From Fuerstiella sp. (lineage in GTDB: Bacteria > Planctomycetota > Planctomycetia > Planctomycetales > Planctomycetaceae): a DNA stretch of 64,000 nt. The position numbers and the translations under genes are program-made. Numbering within the stretch: the stretch's first letter is position 1; every line of letters begins with the position of its first letter. Of this stretch, positions 1 through 9,601 are shown piece by piece. Below the pieces are notes generated by a model. That model searched no databases. It saw only the letters and a list, made by a program, of their open reading frames with translations, and was not told the DNA's origin. Location: positions 1 to 64,000 of the forward strand of contig JABABI010000022.1 of assembly GCA_014238335.1 (NCBI GenBank). Direction: 5' to 3'.

Positions 1-350
1 AGAACCAAACCGGCCAGCAAATTGACGCTCATGTTTACTACTGCCGCCCCGAACCGTCCCGTCTGCATCAGACTTAACGATTCAAAGGCAAACGTGGAAA
101 ACGTTGTCAGCGACCCCAGCAGACCGGTAATCAAACACGTTTGCGCCAACGGCGAAAACACGCTTGTTCTGGTGGCGATCGTCGCAAAAACTCCGATCGC
201 AAAACAGCCGATCAGATTGACCGACATCGTTCCTGCAAATGCAAGATCTTCTCCGCAGGCTTTCGTCACGCCACTGGAGACGTAAAATCGCGCCACAGCA
301 CCGACGAATCCGCCGAGCCCAATGGCAACAGGTACACTGAAATCAGACAT
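1..350 (-). CDS. crcB: Fluoride efflux transporter CrcB/Fluc family (C-terminus truncated by window edge)
   Basis: Manual reverse translation from ATG at 350: MSDFSVPVAIGLGGFVGAVARFYVSSGV...MSVNLIGCFAIGVFATIATRTS...CLITGLLGSLTTFSTFAFES...; CrcB hallmarks GGxxGAxxRF, NxxGxFxxG and GxxGxxTTFSTF. Absent from ORF track because it runs off the edge. Confidence 0.9.
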   Translation of the reverse strand, partial: MSDFSVPVAIGLGGFVGAVARFYVSSGVTKACGEDLAFAGTMSVNLIGCFAIGVFATIATRTSVFSPLAQTCLITGLLGSLTTFSTFAFESLSLMQTGRFGAAVVNMSVNLLAGLV

Positions 351-361
351 CAGGATGGGAT

Positions 362-1606
362 CTACCGCTGGTCTGCGAACTTCCACAAGTGGCCGTCGCT
401 TCGCACGTACAAAGCGTTGTCGGAAGCTGCCGGACTGCACAAAATGGTTTCTGTCAGATCCAGCTCAGAAACGATTTCGCCCTTCTCTTTCTCCGGCCGC
501 ACAACGAAGGCATATCCTGCTTCGTTGAAGAAGAACAGGTGACCGTTGGATGCCAGCGGAGTACCGCTGAATTTGCCCTTTAGTCGCATTTGCCACAGAC
601 GTTCGCCTGTTGTCATGTCTCCGGCCGACAGAGCTCCGGCCGAATTCACCGTGAACGTCATGCCATTAATCACCACAGGGCTGGGCGTCGACGGTCCAAG
701 ATTCGACGAGTTCCAGACGGACTCGACGGCAGTACCGTCAGCAGAAGGCTTGATCGTTGTCAGCCCGTTTGACGGGATGACAACGGTTCCGTCGACGACC
801 AGTGACGACGGAATCGTTGATGCGCCGTTGTCAAAGGTCCAAACCACGTGGCCCGTCTCCGGATCGACGGCAGACAGTCCGGCAGACGACTGCAGCAATG
901 CCAGAGCGGGTCTTCCGTCTTCCGCCGGCAATATGGTGGGCGACGTCCAGTTCGCTTTTCGCGGCCGATCGATTTTCCATTTGGTCTCGCCGGTGACGGT
1001 ATCAACACCCGCCGCAAAGGCTTCCGCTTCGCTTTCTACCTGAATAATGACGGTCGAGCCGATCACGATGGGTGACGACGACATGCCCAGGCTGTTGCTG
1101 GCATTACGATATTCGGCACCAAAGCCCCGATACCACTGCAAGTCACCGGCCAGGTCCGTGCAGATCAGATCACTGCTGGAGTAAAAGGCAAAGACCCGTT
1201 CGCCATCGCTGGCCGGAGTTGGAGTGGCAACGCACATCTTGGGATGGCATCCCGTGCGACCAGTTGCCTCAAACTGACGTTCCCACTGAGTTTCGCCAGT
1301 TTCAGTATCGAAACTGATAATGTGCAGCCGGTCCTGTGCATACCCGGAACTGGCGGTGAGCAGAACCTGCTGACCGACAGCAATCGGCCCCGACAGACCG
1401 CGACCTGGCAACTGCACTTTCCATGCGACCGATCCCCCGCTGAGCTCCGTCGGCAGGTTTTCGTTGAGGGCGATCGAATTGGCAGCGTTGCCTCGAAACT
1501 GTCGCCAGTCGCCCGCGTGAATAGCCGACACAAGACCTATTCCTGCAAGCGTGACGAATACCGATACGGTACGGACACCGCGTGTTGCTGATGGCAGATA
1601 TTTCAT
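362..1606 (-). CDS. PQQ-like beta-propeller repeat protein, secreted
   Basis: 414 aa ORF with signal peptide; WRQFRGNAANS...GGSVAWKVQLPGRGLSGPIAVGQQVLLTASSG and repeated blade motifs (ETGETQWERQF, VTGETKWKI, ETGHVVWTFD). Confidence 0.85.
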   Translation of the reverse strand: MKYLPSATRGVRTVSVFVTLAGIGLVSAIHAGDWRQFRGNAANSIALNENLPTELSGGSVAWKVQLPGRGLSGPIAVGQQVLLTASSGYAQDRLHIISFDTETGETQWERQFEATGRTGCHPKMCVATPTPASDGERVFAFYSSSDLICTDLAGDLQWYRGFGAEYRNASNSLGMSSSPIVIGSTVIIQVESEAEAFAAGVDTVTGETKWKIDRPRKANWTSPTILPAEDGRPALALLQSSAGLSAVDPETGHVVWTFDNGASTIPSSLVVDGTVVIPSNGLTTIKPSADGTAVESVWNSSNLGPSTPSPVVINGMTFTVNSAGALSAGDMTTGERLWQMRLKGKFSGTPLASNGHLFFFNEAGYAFVVRPEKEKGEIVSELDLTETILCSPAASDNALYVRSDGHLWKFADQR

Positions 1607-2745
1607 TATCGAATCTCCTTTCGCCGAGTACTGTTGGCTGCTGACTTTGCCACAGACAGCACTGCCGCGCCCGTGCGATCACACACTCTCAGTTGAAACT
1701 TATAATCCTGCGCCCACGACTGTTCCTGTTCGTTCTGACAGATCTTAACAAGAATCGTGTTGGGCCCCGCCTTTAGTGAAACGGGAACTTTGTACTGATC
1801 CAGTCGTGTGCCTCGGTGATACTCTTCTCGTTCGAAGATTAATTCGCCGTTGACCCAAAGTTTCCACGCGTTAGGTGTGCCCAGACGCATCTCAACGGCC
1901 TGATCCTTCTCACTTTGCCAGGTCGTGGTGGTATACATCAGCGACCCTTTGTAGTTCTCAATCTGTTTTCCGATGTCCACGACACCGTAGTCGTCTTCTG
2001 TGGTGATGGGCTGCCATTGGACTTTGCCCAGCTGACCATCGTATTCGGCAGTCAGATCCAGCTTGGTTTCCGGAGGATAGGCAACGGGGAAACCTTTCTG
2101 GTCCTTATTGTCAAACGGGCCGATGATTTTCCACGCCATCAGGAATCCAAAGTGGCGCGAAATGTTTACTTCTATGCCGGCATCCTGCAGGGCTTTGGCA
2201 ATCGTCTTGACCTGATCTTCATGAACCGCTCCGGACATGGCTCTTGTATACAAATTCGTGGCTGTGTCATCCTTCGCTGCTGATGCCTGGTCGATCAGTC
2301 TCTTGACGGCGTCGCGCCGAAAATCCGGACTGGGGTCCAGCAGCATGCCGGGGATCAACTCGTCCTCCAGTTGCGGACTGCGCTGCAGCAGCCATTCGAA
2401 CGTCATGCGCCGGGCGGAAGGCGATTCTGACGTGTCTTTTACGAACGCCAGCAGATCGCCTTTGGGCAGCGTTCGGCCCGCTTTTTGCTCTGCATCAGCG
2501 ATCCCTTCAAAGGCGCTGCGCAGCCAGTTTTTCACCAACAGAGAGCTGCCGTTGAAAGCCTTGAGAATCGGCAGAAGATTACTGGATCCACCCTGTTTCA
2601 GAGTTTGCACCGCCGCACGGGCGTCTGCCGTGCCTTTGGAATATTCACCGATCGCCTGCAGCGTCCGGATTGCGTCGGCCGAATCGTCGGCGAATACCGG
2701 TGCGACCAGACACAATGTCACAATGGGAATCATGAATCTGTTCAT
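1606..2745 (-). CDS. Secreted protein with HEAT-like helical N-terminus and a C-terminal 'GPFDN...' domain typical of planctomycete secreted proteins
   Basis: 379 aa ORF, signal peptide MNRFMIPIVTLCLVAPVFA; overlaps start of the downstream PQQ gene, suggesting co-transcription. Confidence 0.7.
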   Translation of the reverse strand: MNRFMIPIVTLCLVAPVFADDSADAIRTLQAIGEYSKGTADARAAVQTLKQGGSSNLLPILKAFNGSSLLVKNWLRSAFEGIADAEQKAGRTLPKGDLLAFVKDTSESPSARRMTFEWLLQRSPQLEDELIPGMLLDPSPDFRRDAVKRLIDQASAAKDDTATNLYTRAMSGAVHEDQVKTIAKALQDAGIEVNISRHFGFLMAWKIIGPFDNKDQKGFPVAYPPETKLDLTAEYDGQLGKVQWQPITTEDDYGVVDIGKQIENYKGSLMYTTTTWQSEKDQAVEMRLGTPNAWKLWVNGELIFEREEYHRGTRLDQYKVPVSLKAGPNTILVKICQNEQEQSWAQDYKFQLRVCDRTGAAVLSVAKSAANSTRRKEIR

Positions 2746-2803
2746 TTCAACTCCGTAGGCCAGGCTGTTGCTGACGGTGCATTAGAAGACGTAAAGAGAA
2801 TAC

Positions 2804-2824
2804 GGGTCAGGCAAAGCCTGACCC
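2804..2824. other. Perfect intergenic hairpin (9-bp stem, AAA loop)
   Basis: GGGTCAGGC-AAA-GCCTGACCC between two minus-strand genes. Confidence 0.85.
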
Positions 2825-2846
2825 AGGATATTATTGATCGGCGGCG

Positions 2847-4223
2847 CTACTGTACTCGACGAATCACGTAGTGTCGCGTTTTCGGCTGGTTGGTTGCGTA
2901 GATCTTATCCTCGATCTGTTTTGCGGCCGACTCTGCGCTGGCAATGTTCTCTTCCAGACCGTTGAGCCGTTCCCGAGCTTTCGCAACCGCTGTAGCCAGC
3001 TGTGCATTGTTCGGTTGATCCTTCAGCTGACGGGACTGTCGCGCCCATCCCTGAAAAGCTCGCCAGCCGTCTCGCAGCTGCTTGACCGGACCTTCGTTTT
3101 TCTGCTTGTTGAGCATCGCAACAGCCATCGCCTGCTGATATTGAGGCGTCTTGCTGTTGTCCTGCAGCTCAATGTGACGCGACAAAGCCACGTGAGAGTA
3201 CCTGCCGACCACAACATCATCGACAACGACTTCATACTGTCCAGGTTTCAGCCCGTGAATCTCAAGGCCTTCCTTGCTGGCTCGGTGACCGAGATGCAGC
3301 AGTTTGGCTCCGGACTGAGCTTCTTCCGGCAGGACCCACGGTAGACTGTAAGCCGTCCAGTCGAATTCAGATCCGTCCGCCGTCGCCCTGACATTGCTGG
3401 CCTTGCCGCCGCTCGCCATAGCGCGGAAGCCACCCTTCGCGGCTGGCAGAATGCGAATGTTGGACACCTGGCCGCGCAGCCCCAGATCGTCAATCATCGC
3501 ATAAGCCATCACCAGCTGCCCCGGTGGATCCGGGTGAATGGCGTCTTTGATCAGTGTGAATTCCGGGTCCGCTTCGCGGCCTTCAACCGTCAGATCATTC
3601 AGCAGACTGAACATATCGACGTAGGATGTTCCTGTTTCGATGGCCCGGTCCTGCAACCAGCGACCGTAATAGGCCAGCACGCTGTTGTACTGTGACAACA
3701 TTTCCGGCGACCGTAGCCGCCGTGGATTCTGACGCACCTGAGCGGCTCGGGCGTCGAACATCGTGGGCGACATCAGCACGGGTGTCGCGCCACCCTGGCG
3801 AATTCTGGTCACCACTTCCGTCATATCGTTCTGGTAGGTCGCAAAGATTTCCGGATCGAACGGCGTGTATCTGCCGTCGTTCATGCCGAGCAGAATCGTG
3901 ACATACCGAGGCTTGTAGTCCAGCACATCGCGGCTGATTCGCTGCAGCGCATCCCACGCCTGTGCGCCGCCAATGCCGGCATTGTGGAAGTGAATCCTTC
4001 GGGCCGGAAACCGTGTGTAGAAGAAGTCTTCCACGTATTGAGTATACAGTCGCTGATGAGTGATGCTGTCACCCAGAAACACCAGCGTGTCGCCGTCCTG
4101 CAGATCAATCTTTGCCGGCATTGCTGGCGGCGAAGCCGCGTCTTCAGCACGTGACGACGCGACGGTCAGCGCAGTCACCACGAATAGGCAGACGGTCAGA
4201 GGAAGAAACGGTCGACGTTGCAT
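2847..4223 (-). CDS. SGNH/GDSL-type hydrolase, secreted
   Basis: LVFLGDSITHQRLYTQYVEDFF (block I GDS), GIGGAQAWD, LGMNDGRYTPFD (block III GxND), DAIHPDPPG (DxxH block V). Start moved to internal Met preceding a signal peptide (MQRRPFLPLTVCLFVV). Confidence 0.85.
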   Translation of the reverse strand: MQRRPFLPLTVCLFVVTALTVASSRAEDAASPPAMPAKIDLQDGDTLVFLGDSITHQRLYTQYVEDFFYTRFPARRIHFHNAGIGGAQAWDALQRISRDVLDYKPRYVTILLGMNDGRYTPFDPEIFATYQNDMTEVVTRIRQGGATPVLMSPTMFDARAAQVRQNPRRLRSPEMLSQYNSVLAYYGRWLQDRAIETGTSYVDMFSLLNDLTVEGREADPEFTLIKDAIHPDPPGQLVMAYAMIDDLGLRGQVSNIRILPAAKGGFRAMASGGKASNVRATADGSEFDWTAYSLPWVLPEEAQSGAKLLHLGHRASKEGLEIHGLKPGQYEVVVDDVVVGRYSHVALSRHIELQDNSKTPQYQQAMAVAMLNKQKNEGPVKQLRDGWRAFQGWARQSRQLKDQPNNAQLATAVAKARERLNGLEENIASAESAAKQIEDKIYATNQPKTRHYVIRRVQ

Positions 4224-4457
4224 ACGGGACTCCGTGGATCGGCAGAAACTGCGGAAGTTGGCTGTGATTGCGAAACGACAATGCCATTCCGGACGGAATG
4301 ATGACCGCCTTCGTGTTATGGAGAGCAATCGTGGTGAGTAACCTTCGTCAACATGTCGGATGCAGCTAACTCAAAGGGGTCCGCAATAGTGGTCGATTTG
4401 GCGACATTTTTCCAGTGAACAGCGGCAGTTCGCCGCGAAACTTCAGGGACAATCACG

Positions 4458-4694
4458 ATGAAACGATTCGCCTGCGCTTGCCTGCTTCTGGTCAGTTCCA
4501 CCGGCTGCCAGGGTCTCATGCACGAATTGCAGCCTCATCGGCTGTGGCGGATGAACTATCAGGAACCCGTCGGGCGAACGGACAACGTCTATTTTTCCGT
4601 CGATGATCCGCTGGACGAACCAGTCGCCACCAGCCCTTTGAGCGATCTCTACAAGTCTCAGACCGACTCTGACAGAAGTGTGATTCCAAATTGA
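4458..4694 (+). CDS. Small predicted lipoprotein
   Basis: 78 aa: MKRFACACLLLVSSTGCQGLMHE..., lipobox-like SSTGC after a short hydrophobic stretch. Confidence 0.55.
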   Translation: MKRFACACLLLVSSTGCQGLMHELQPHRLWRMNYQEPVGRTDNVYFSVDDPLDEPVATSPLSDLYKSQTDSDRSVIPN

Positions 4695-4924
4695 GTCGGC
4701 CGCAGACCAGCGGCACCGGGACGGTGAAAGCCAGACTCTATCGCCGCTGCGAGGGGCTGAATGAAATGCATAGTTTGCCGTTGATGGTGTTCTCTCACTC
4801 GTGCTTCGTGGTTCATTCCGTATCGGTGAGGTTTTCCTGCCTGAGACGCGCTTGCTCGTGTGAACCGGAATGACGTACAGTCAGCGGTTATCTCCCGCCT
4901 TCCTGTCGATGGAATCAGAAACGC

Positions 4925-6175
4925 ATGACCACGGACCGTGATCGACGACTGCACTCGCAGGATGCGGAATCCGTCCGCCAGCTGGAACCTGCCATCGATG
5001 CATTTGCCGACGAACACCAGGCGGCATGGATTGCATATCGGCGAGAACGTCACTGTGCCCCGGAAGCCAGCGGCGAAGAAACGGAGACCAGTCATTCTGT
5101 CTGCGAGCGACTGAAGAGCCTTGGCATTTCCGCTGTCATCCCGGATCGGGGTGTTGGCGTGGTCGGCGATCTGCTGTTTGGCGATGCCACACCGGAAACA
5201 CCAGCAATCGCCATCCGTGCCGATATTGATGCGCTCAGAATGTCCGATCGCAAAGACGCTGGCTACGCATCCATCAAAGACGGTATGGCACATGCATGTG
5301 GGCACGATGTGCACACGACGATTGTACTGGGCGTAGCTGAAGTATTGACGCACCTAGGTCATTCCGCATTAATCGAAGTGCCGTCAGGGCGAATCCGTTT
5401 CCTGTTTCAGGCGGCCGAAGAAACCTGCGACGGCGCAACGTGGATGGTCGAAGACGGAATGCTGGCCGGAGTCAGATCGATTCTTGGCGTTCATGTGGAG
5501 CCCAATCTGCTGGCCGGGCAGATCGGTGTCCGCTATGGTGTGTTTACGGCCTGTGTTGACGAAGTTTTTATCACAGTATCCGGCAGAGGCGGACACGCAG
5601 CGCGGCCGCACAATACAACGGATCCCATTCACGCTGCGGCCATGCTGACGTCTGACCTGTATCAGATGCTGCCTCGCAACACCGATGTCCGGGACGCCTC
5701 TGTCTTCACCGTCTGCCAGATCAACGGTGGACACACGTCAAACGTCATTCCGGACGAGGTCAGACTTGCAGGAACTCTTCGAACAACAGACGCCGCCGGC
5801 CGCGAAAAGCTAATGCAGCGGATCAATGACATCAGCCAGAGCATCGCAACTGTCACTGGTAACACCATCGACGTTGACTTTCGTCACCCACTGGGATCAG
5901 TCATCAATTCATCGCGCGAAACATCGGCGATTGAAATTGCAGCGCTACAGGTATTCCGCGAACAGGACATCGTGCTGCTGGACAGGCCCAGCATGGGCGG
6001 CGAGGACTTTGCGATGTACCTGGACCATTGCACGGGATCCCAGATGCGTCTCGGATGTGCAGCCTCGCAACCGTGGCCGCATCTGCATTCACCGGTCTTT
6101 GATATTGACGAATCGGCCATTGCATACGGCGTCCGAATTCTGGCACGGGCGGTTCTGCTGCTGATGACGAAATGA
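4925..6175 (+). CDS. M20 family amidohydrolase/peptidase
   Basis: 416 aa; MAHACGHDVHTTIVLG metal motif, FLFQAAEETCDGA, VHVEPNL, GRGGHAARPH, MGGEDFAMYL. Confidence 0.9.
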   Translation: MTTDRDRRLHSQDAESVRQLEPAIDAFADEHQAAWIAYRRERHCAPEASGEETETSHSVCERLKSLGISAVIPDRGVGVVGDLLFGDATPETPAIAIRADIDALRMSDRKDAGYASIKDGMAHACGHDVHTTIVLGVAEVLTHLGHSALIEVPSGRIRFLFQAAEETCDGATWMVEDGMLAGVRSILGVHVEPNLLAGQIGVRYGVFTACVDEVFITVSGRGGHAARPHNTTDPIHAAAMLTSDLYQMLPRNTDVRDASVFTVCQINGGHTSNVIPDEVRLAGTLRTTDAAGREKLMQRINDISQSIATVTGNTIDVDFRHPLGSVINSSRETSAIEIAALQVFREQDIVLLDRPSMGGEDFAMYLDHCTGSQMRLGCAASQPWPHLHSPVFDIDESAIAYGVRILARAVLLLMTK

Positions 6176-6226
6176 TTTCCTGGGCCCCAGGCCCCGTCCT
6201 AAAAATCGAAAAGACAGTCGTATCCC

Positions 6227-7345
6227 ATGCCACAGCTGCTATTCACGCCCAATCAAAGACCGACCATCGGTGTCGAGATCGAATTGCAGCTTGTCGATGT
6301 CGAAACGATGGAACTGGCGAACCGCATCGAAGACGTCCTGAAGGCTTTACCGGCCGAACTCCGCGATGCGATCAAACCAGAGCTGATGCAGAGCTATCTG
6401 GAGATCAACACAGGCGTCTGCAACACCGTGCGCGATGCGGGCGCTGATCTGCGGGGAAAACTGGCCCTTGTTGAAGGGGCCGCGGAATCTCTGGGGCTGC
6501 AACTGTTCTGGGCAGGTTCTCATCCGTTCTCGTCATGGCGAGATCAGAAAGTCACGGCCGACGATCGGTATCATCGGCTGGTTGAACTGATGCAGGACGT
6601 TGCTCGCAGGCTGGTCACGTTCGGGCTGCACGTCCACGTTGGAGTGGAAACCGGCGACAAAGCCATCATGGTGTGTGAAAGAATGATGAAATATCTGCCA
6701 CTGCTGTTATCACTGTCTTCCAACTCGCCGTTCTGGGAAGGTCGCAACACCGGACTGCATTCCAACCGTTCCAAAATCATGGAAGGTCTGCCGACCGCAG
6801 GACTGCCACACCTGATGCGCAACTGGTCGGAATATGTGTGGCTGATCAACCACCTTGTCAACACGGGCTTCATCAACAGCATTCGTGAGATCTGGTGGGA
6901 CATTCGTCCGCATCATAATTTCGGGACGGTTGAAGTGCGCGTCTGTGACATGCCGGCAGGTCTAAATCAGGTGCTGGCGATCACGGCGCTTGTGCAGTGT
7001 CTGGTCCAGGCCATTTCGCGAGAAATCGACGAAGGCACCTTCCAGTCAGAATACCATCCGATGATGGTTCAACAGAATAAGTGGCGGGCCACGCGGTACG
7101 GGTCTGATGCCGAACTGGTGAGCACCAGAGATTTTCAGCAGCGATCTGTTGCCAAAGTGGCCAGCGAATTGGTCGACCAACTGCAGCCGATGGCTGATGA
7201 ACTCGACTGTGCCGACGAACTGCAGTCCGTTCGTTCACTCCCGGCAAATGCGGGAGCGAAACAACAGTTGCAGTATTTCGAAGAAACAGGCAGCCGGACA
7301 GAAGTCGTCCGCCGGATGATCGCCGCGAACGACTGGCAAAAATAG
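6227..7345 (+). CDS. YbdK-type carboxylate-amine ligase (GCS2 / glutamate-cysteine ligase-like)
   Basis: 372 aa; TIGVEIELQLVD, MQSYLEINTGVC, FGLHVHVGVE, WWDIRPHHNFGTVEVRVCDMP. Confidence 0.88.
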   Translation: MPQLLFTPNQRPTIGVEIELQLVDVETMELANRIEDVLKALPAELRDAIKPELMQSYLEINTGVCNTVRDAGADLRGKLALVEGAAESLGLQLFWAGSHPFSSWRDQKVTADDRYHRLVELMQDVARRLVTFGLHVHVGVETGDKAIMVCERMMKYLPLLLSLSSNSPFWEGRNTGLHSNRSKIMEGLPTAGLPHLMRNWSEYVWLINHLVNTGFINSIREIWWDIRPHHNFGTVEVRVCDMPAGLNQVLAITALVQCLVQAISREIDEGTFQSEYHPMMVQQNKWRATRYGSDAELVSTRDFQQRSVAKVASELVDQLQPMADELDCADELQSVRSLPANAGAKQQLQYFEETGSRTEVVRRMIAANDWQK

Positions 7346-7364
7346 ACGGCCGATCAAAGACGCG

Positions 7365-8309
7365 TCAGCCAGCCGGACGCACTTCGTGCGGCAAAGGGCT
7401 GCCGTCCAGCGCGGCGATCATATTGTCGACCGTGATCTGCATCATGCGGCGTCGAGTGACATTGGATGCGCTGCCCAGGTGCGGCGCAATAATGACGTTT
7501 CCCAGTTGCAGCAGCGGATGATCGCGCGGCAGCGGTTCAGGGTCCGTGACGTCCAGCCCGGCCGCAGCAATCTGGTTCGTCGTCAGGGCTTCATAAAGCG
7601 CGTCCGTCTGCACAACGGGGCCCCGTGCCATGTTGATCAGGATGCCGGAGCGCTTCATCTGCTGAAACTCGGCGGGACCGATTAGTCCGTGTGTCTGTTC
7701 GGTTAACGGACAATTCAGGGTCACGAAATCGGATTCGCCAAGCAGATCGTTCAACGAGGCGAACTGAACGCCAAACGAGTCTTCGATATCCGGGCGACGG
7801 TTGCGGTTGTGATAAAGAATCTTCATGTGGAAGGCTCTGGCCCGCCGAGCGACTTCAACGCCAATGCGCCCCATGCCGACAATCCCGAGTGTGCTGCCGG
7901 TCACTTCCTGTCCGATCAGAATGGACGGGTCGTAATGGGTGAACTCGGAACTGCGAGCAAAGCGATCACCGATCACGATATTGCGAGCCACCGACAGCAT
8001 TAGGGCCAGCGTCATGTCCGCCGTGGCCGCGTCCAGACAGCCCGGCGTATTGCCAACCAGCACACTGCGTTGCCGCGCTGCGGCCACGTCGATATGGTCC
8101 ACGCCCACACCATGATTGCTGACGATTTTGACTTTGGAGCAGCGGTCCAGCAGCGGACCGTCCACGACCGGGTGGCTGTAAGCCACGATGGCGACTGCCG
8201 CCGCGCAGTCCGCGTCAGTTGCCGATTCCAGCGGGCGAACGTCGAAACGTCCCTGCGACAGTTCGGCGAACAGTTCGGGCATCGGATCTGCGAGAATCAC
8301 ATCACTCAT
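7365..8309 (-). CDS. D-isomer-specific 2-hydroxyacid dehydrogenase (C-terminal binding protein-like)
   Basis: 314 aa; LGIVGMGRIGVEVARRARAF (NAD-binding), LNCPLTEQTHGLIG, NMARGPVVQTDAL, AAGLDVTDPEPLP, IIAPHLGSAS. Confidence 0.92.
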   Translation of the reverse strand: MSDVILADPMPELFAELSQGRFDVRPLESATDADCAAAVAIVAYSHPVVDGPLLDRCSKVKIVSNHGVGVDHIDVAAARQRSVLVGNTPGCLDAATADMTLALMLSVARNIVIGDRFARSSEFTHYDPSILIGQEVTGSTLGIVGMGRIGVEVARRARAFHMKILYHNRNRRPDIEDSFGVQFASLNDLLGESDFVTLNCPLTEQTHGLIGPAEFQQMKRSGILINMARGPVVQTDALYEALTTNQIAAAGLDVTDPEPLPRDHPLLQLGNVIIAPHLGSASNVTRRRMMQITVDNMIAALDGSPLPHEVRPAG

Positions 8310-8374
8310 GATCAGGCCACAGACGCGTTGAAAAAGGGAGGGAACCCGGCCCTGATTCAGGACCCGACAAAGTA

Positions 8375-9490
8375 CTACGCCAGCGGATCAGACGTCCCAG
8401 CGCTGGGGCTGAACTTACAAAGTTGAATGCCGGCGACGTAAAGAATGATCAGCGGAAACATCATCAGCAGCATGCTTTGAGGGTCGGATGGCGTAAGCAG
8501 CATGGACGCGATGGAAATGACCAGTATCGCCATCCGCCAGTTTTCCGAATATCCCTTGACCGTCATAACTCCGATCCGTTCAAGGAACAGCATGATCAGT
8601 GGCAACTGAAAACTGATGCCAAACATGACTGGCAGCATCAAAGCCAGACTGATGTATTCTGACAGCCGTGGCTGGATTTCGATGCCCAGCCATTTGTTGA
8701 AACTGATCAGAAAATCCAGCACGATCGGAAAGACAAAGAAGTAGCAGAAAATGGCTCCTGCCAGAAACAGCCCCAGGCTCATGGGCAGATAGATATAGAC
8801 GTGTTTTCGTTCGCTGGGGAACAGGCCTGCCGCCACAAACAGCCAGATCTGATAGAAGACCCACGGTGATGTCAGAACAAAACCAGCCACCATGCTGATT
8901 TTGATATACGTCATAAACGCCTCTTCAACCTTGAAGGTCACCGGCCGGTTGAAGCGATCGGCCGTCCTCTTGAAAAGTGCAATCTCTTCGGACTTCAGCA
9001 CAAGCGGAACAGAAATGTCAGTAGCTGCCTGTGCGGCGGTGTCCTCGGCGGCAGCGGTGTCAGAATCAGCGGTGTCAGAATCAGCGGTGTCCGGCTGAGG
9101 CACATCCACGACGATATCCGGAACCGCCGCCTTGATGGCGCTGCGAAGACTTTCCAGAGGAATTTCGACGACCAGTTCATCCTCGGCAAGCGCTGATTCC
9201 ATGACGACTTCGGGCGGTTCTTCTTCCTCTTTGTCAGAAAATAGTTGCTCCAGAAATCCCGTGAAGTCCATGCCGCCAAGATCATCTTCCGCGACAGGCT
9301 GGTTGTTACGGCGCAGTGCGTCGTCGATCGGCTGGCGCAGAACACCAATGATCTTATCGCCGAAGAACAGTGCAGCGACGACACCGATCACAAGGCCCAC
9401 AAGCGCCTTCCAGACGTGAACACGCAACACCTCAAGGTGTTCGCCGAAGGTCATCGTGGAATCGTCAAAAAGGTCGCGGTTACGTGGCAT
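8375..9490 (-). CDS. tatC: Sec-independent protein translocase TatC with a large acidic insertion in the first periplasmic loop
   Basis: DSTMTFGEHLEVLRVHVWKALVGLVIG N-terminus, FKVEEAFMTYIKISMVAGFVLTSPWVFYQIWLFVAAGLFPSERKHV core, FGISFQLPLIMLFLERIGVMT. Confidence 0.92.
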   Translation of the reverse strand: MPRNRDLFDDSTMTFGEHLEVLRVHVWKALVGLVIGVVAALFFGDKIIGVLRQPIDDALRRNNQPVAEDDLGGMDFTGFLEQLFSDKEEEEPPEVVMESALAEDELVVEIPLESLRSAIKAAVPDIVVDVPQPDTADSDTADSDTAAAEDTAAQAATDISVPLVLKSEEIALFKRTADRFNRPVTFKVEEAFMTYIKISMVAGFVLTSPWVFYQIWLFVAAGLFPSERKHVYIYLPMSLGLFLAGAIFCYFFVFPIVLDFLISFNKWLGIEIQPRLSEYISLALMLPVMFGISFQLPLIMLFLERIGVMTVKGYSENWRMAILVISIASMLLTPSDPQSMLLMMFPLIILYVAGIQLCKFSPSAGTSDPLA

Positions 9491-9601
9491 TTGTTTCCTC
9501 ACCGGCAACGGCGAATTCAGTGGTTTCCAGGAGCTGTTTCAGGATGTATCTTTTACGGTGGTGGGATGCGCCGGTTCACATAGGACTGCGGGCCTCCCGC
9601 A

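Noticed and set aside
4658-5353. 231-aa ORF antisense to the M20 amidohydrolase
   Set aside because: No recognisable domain; overlaps a well-supported gene.
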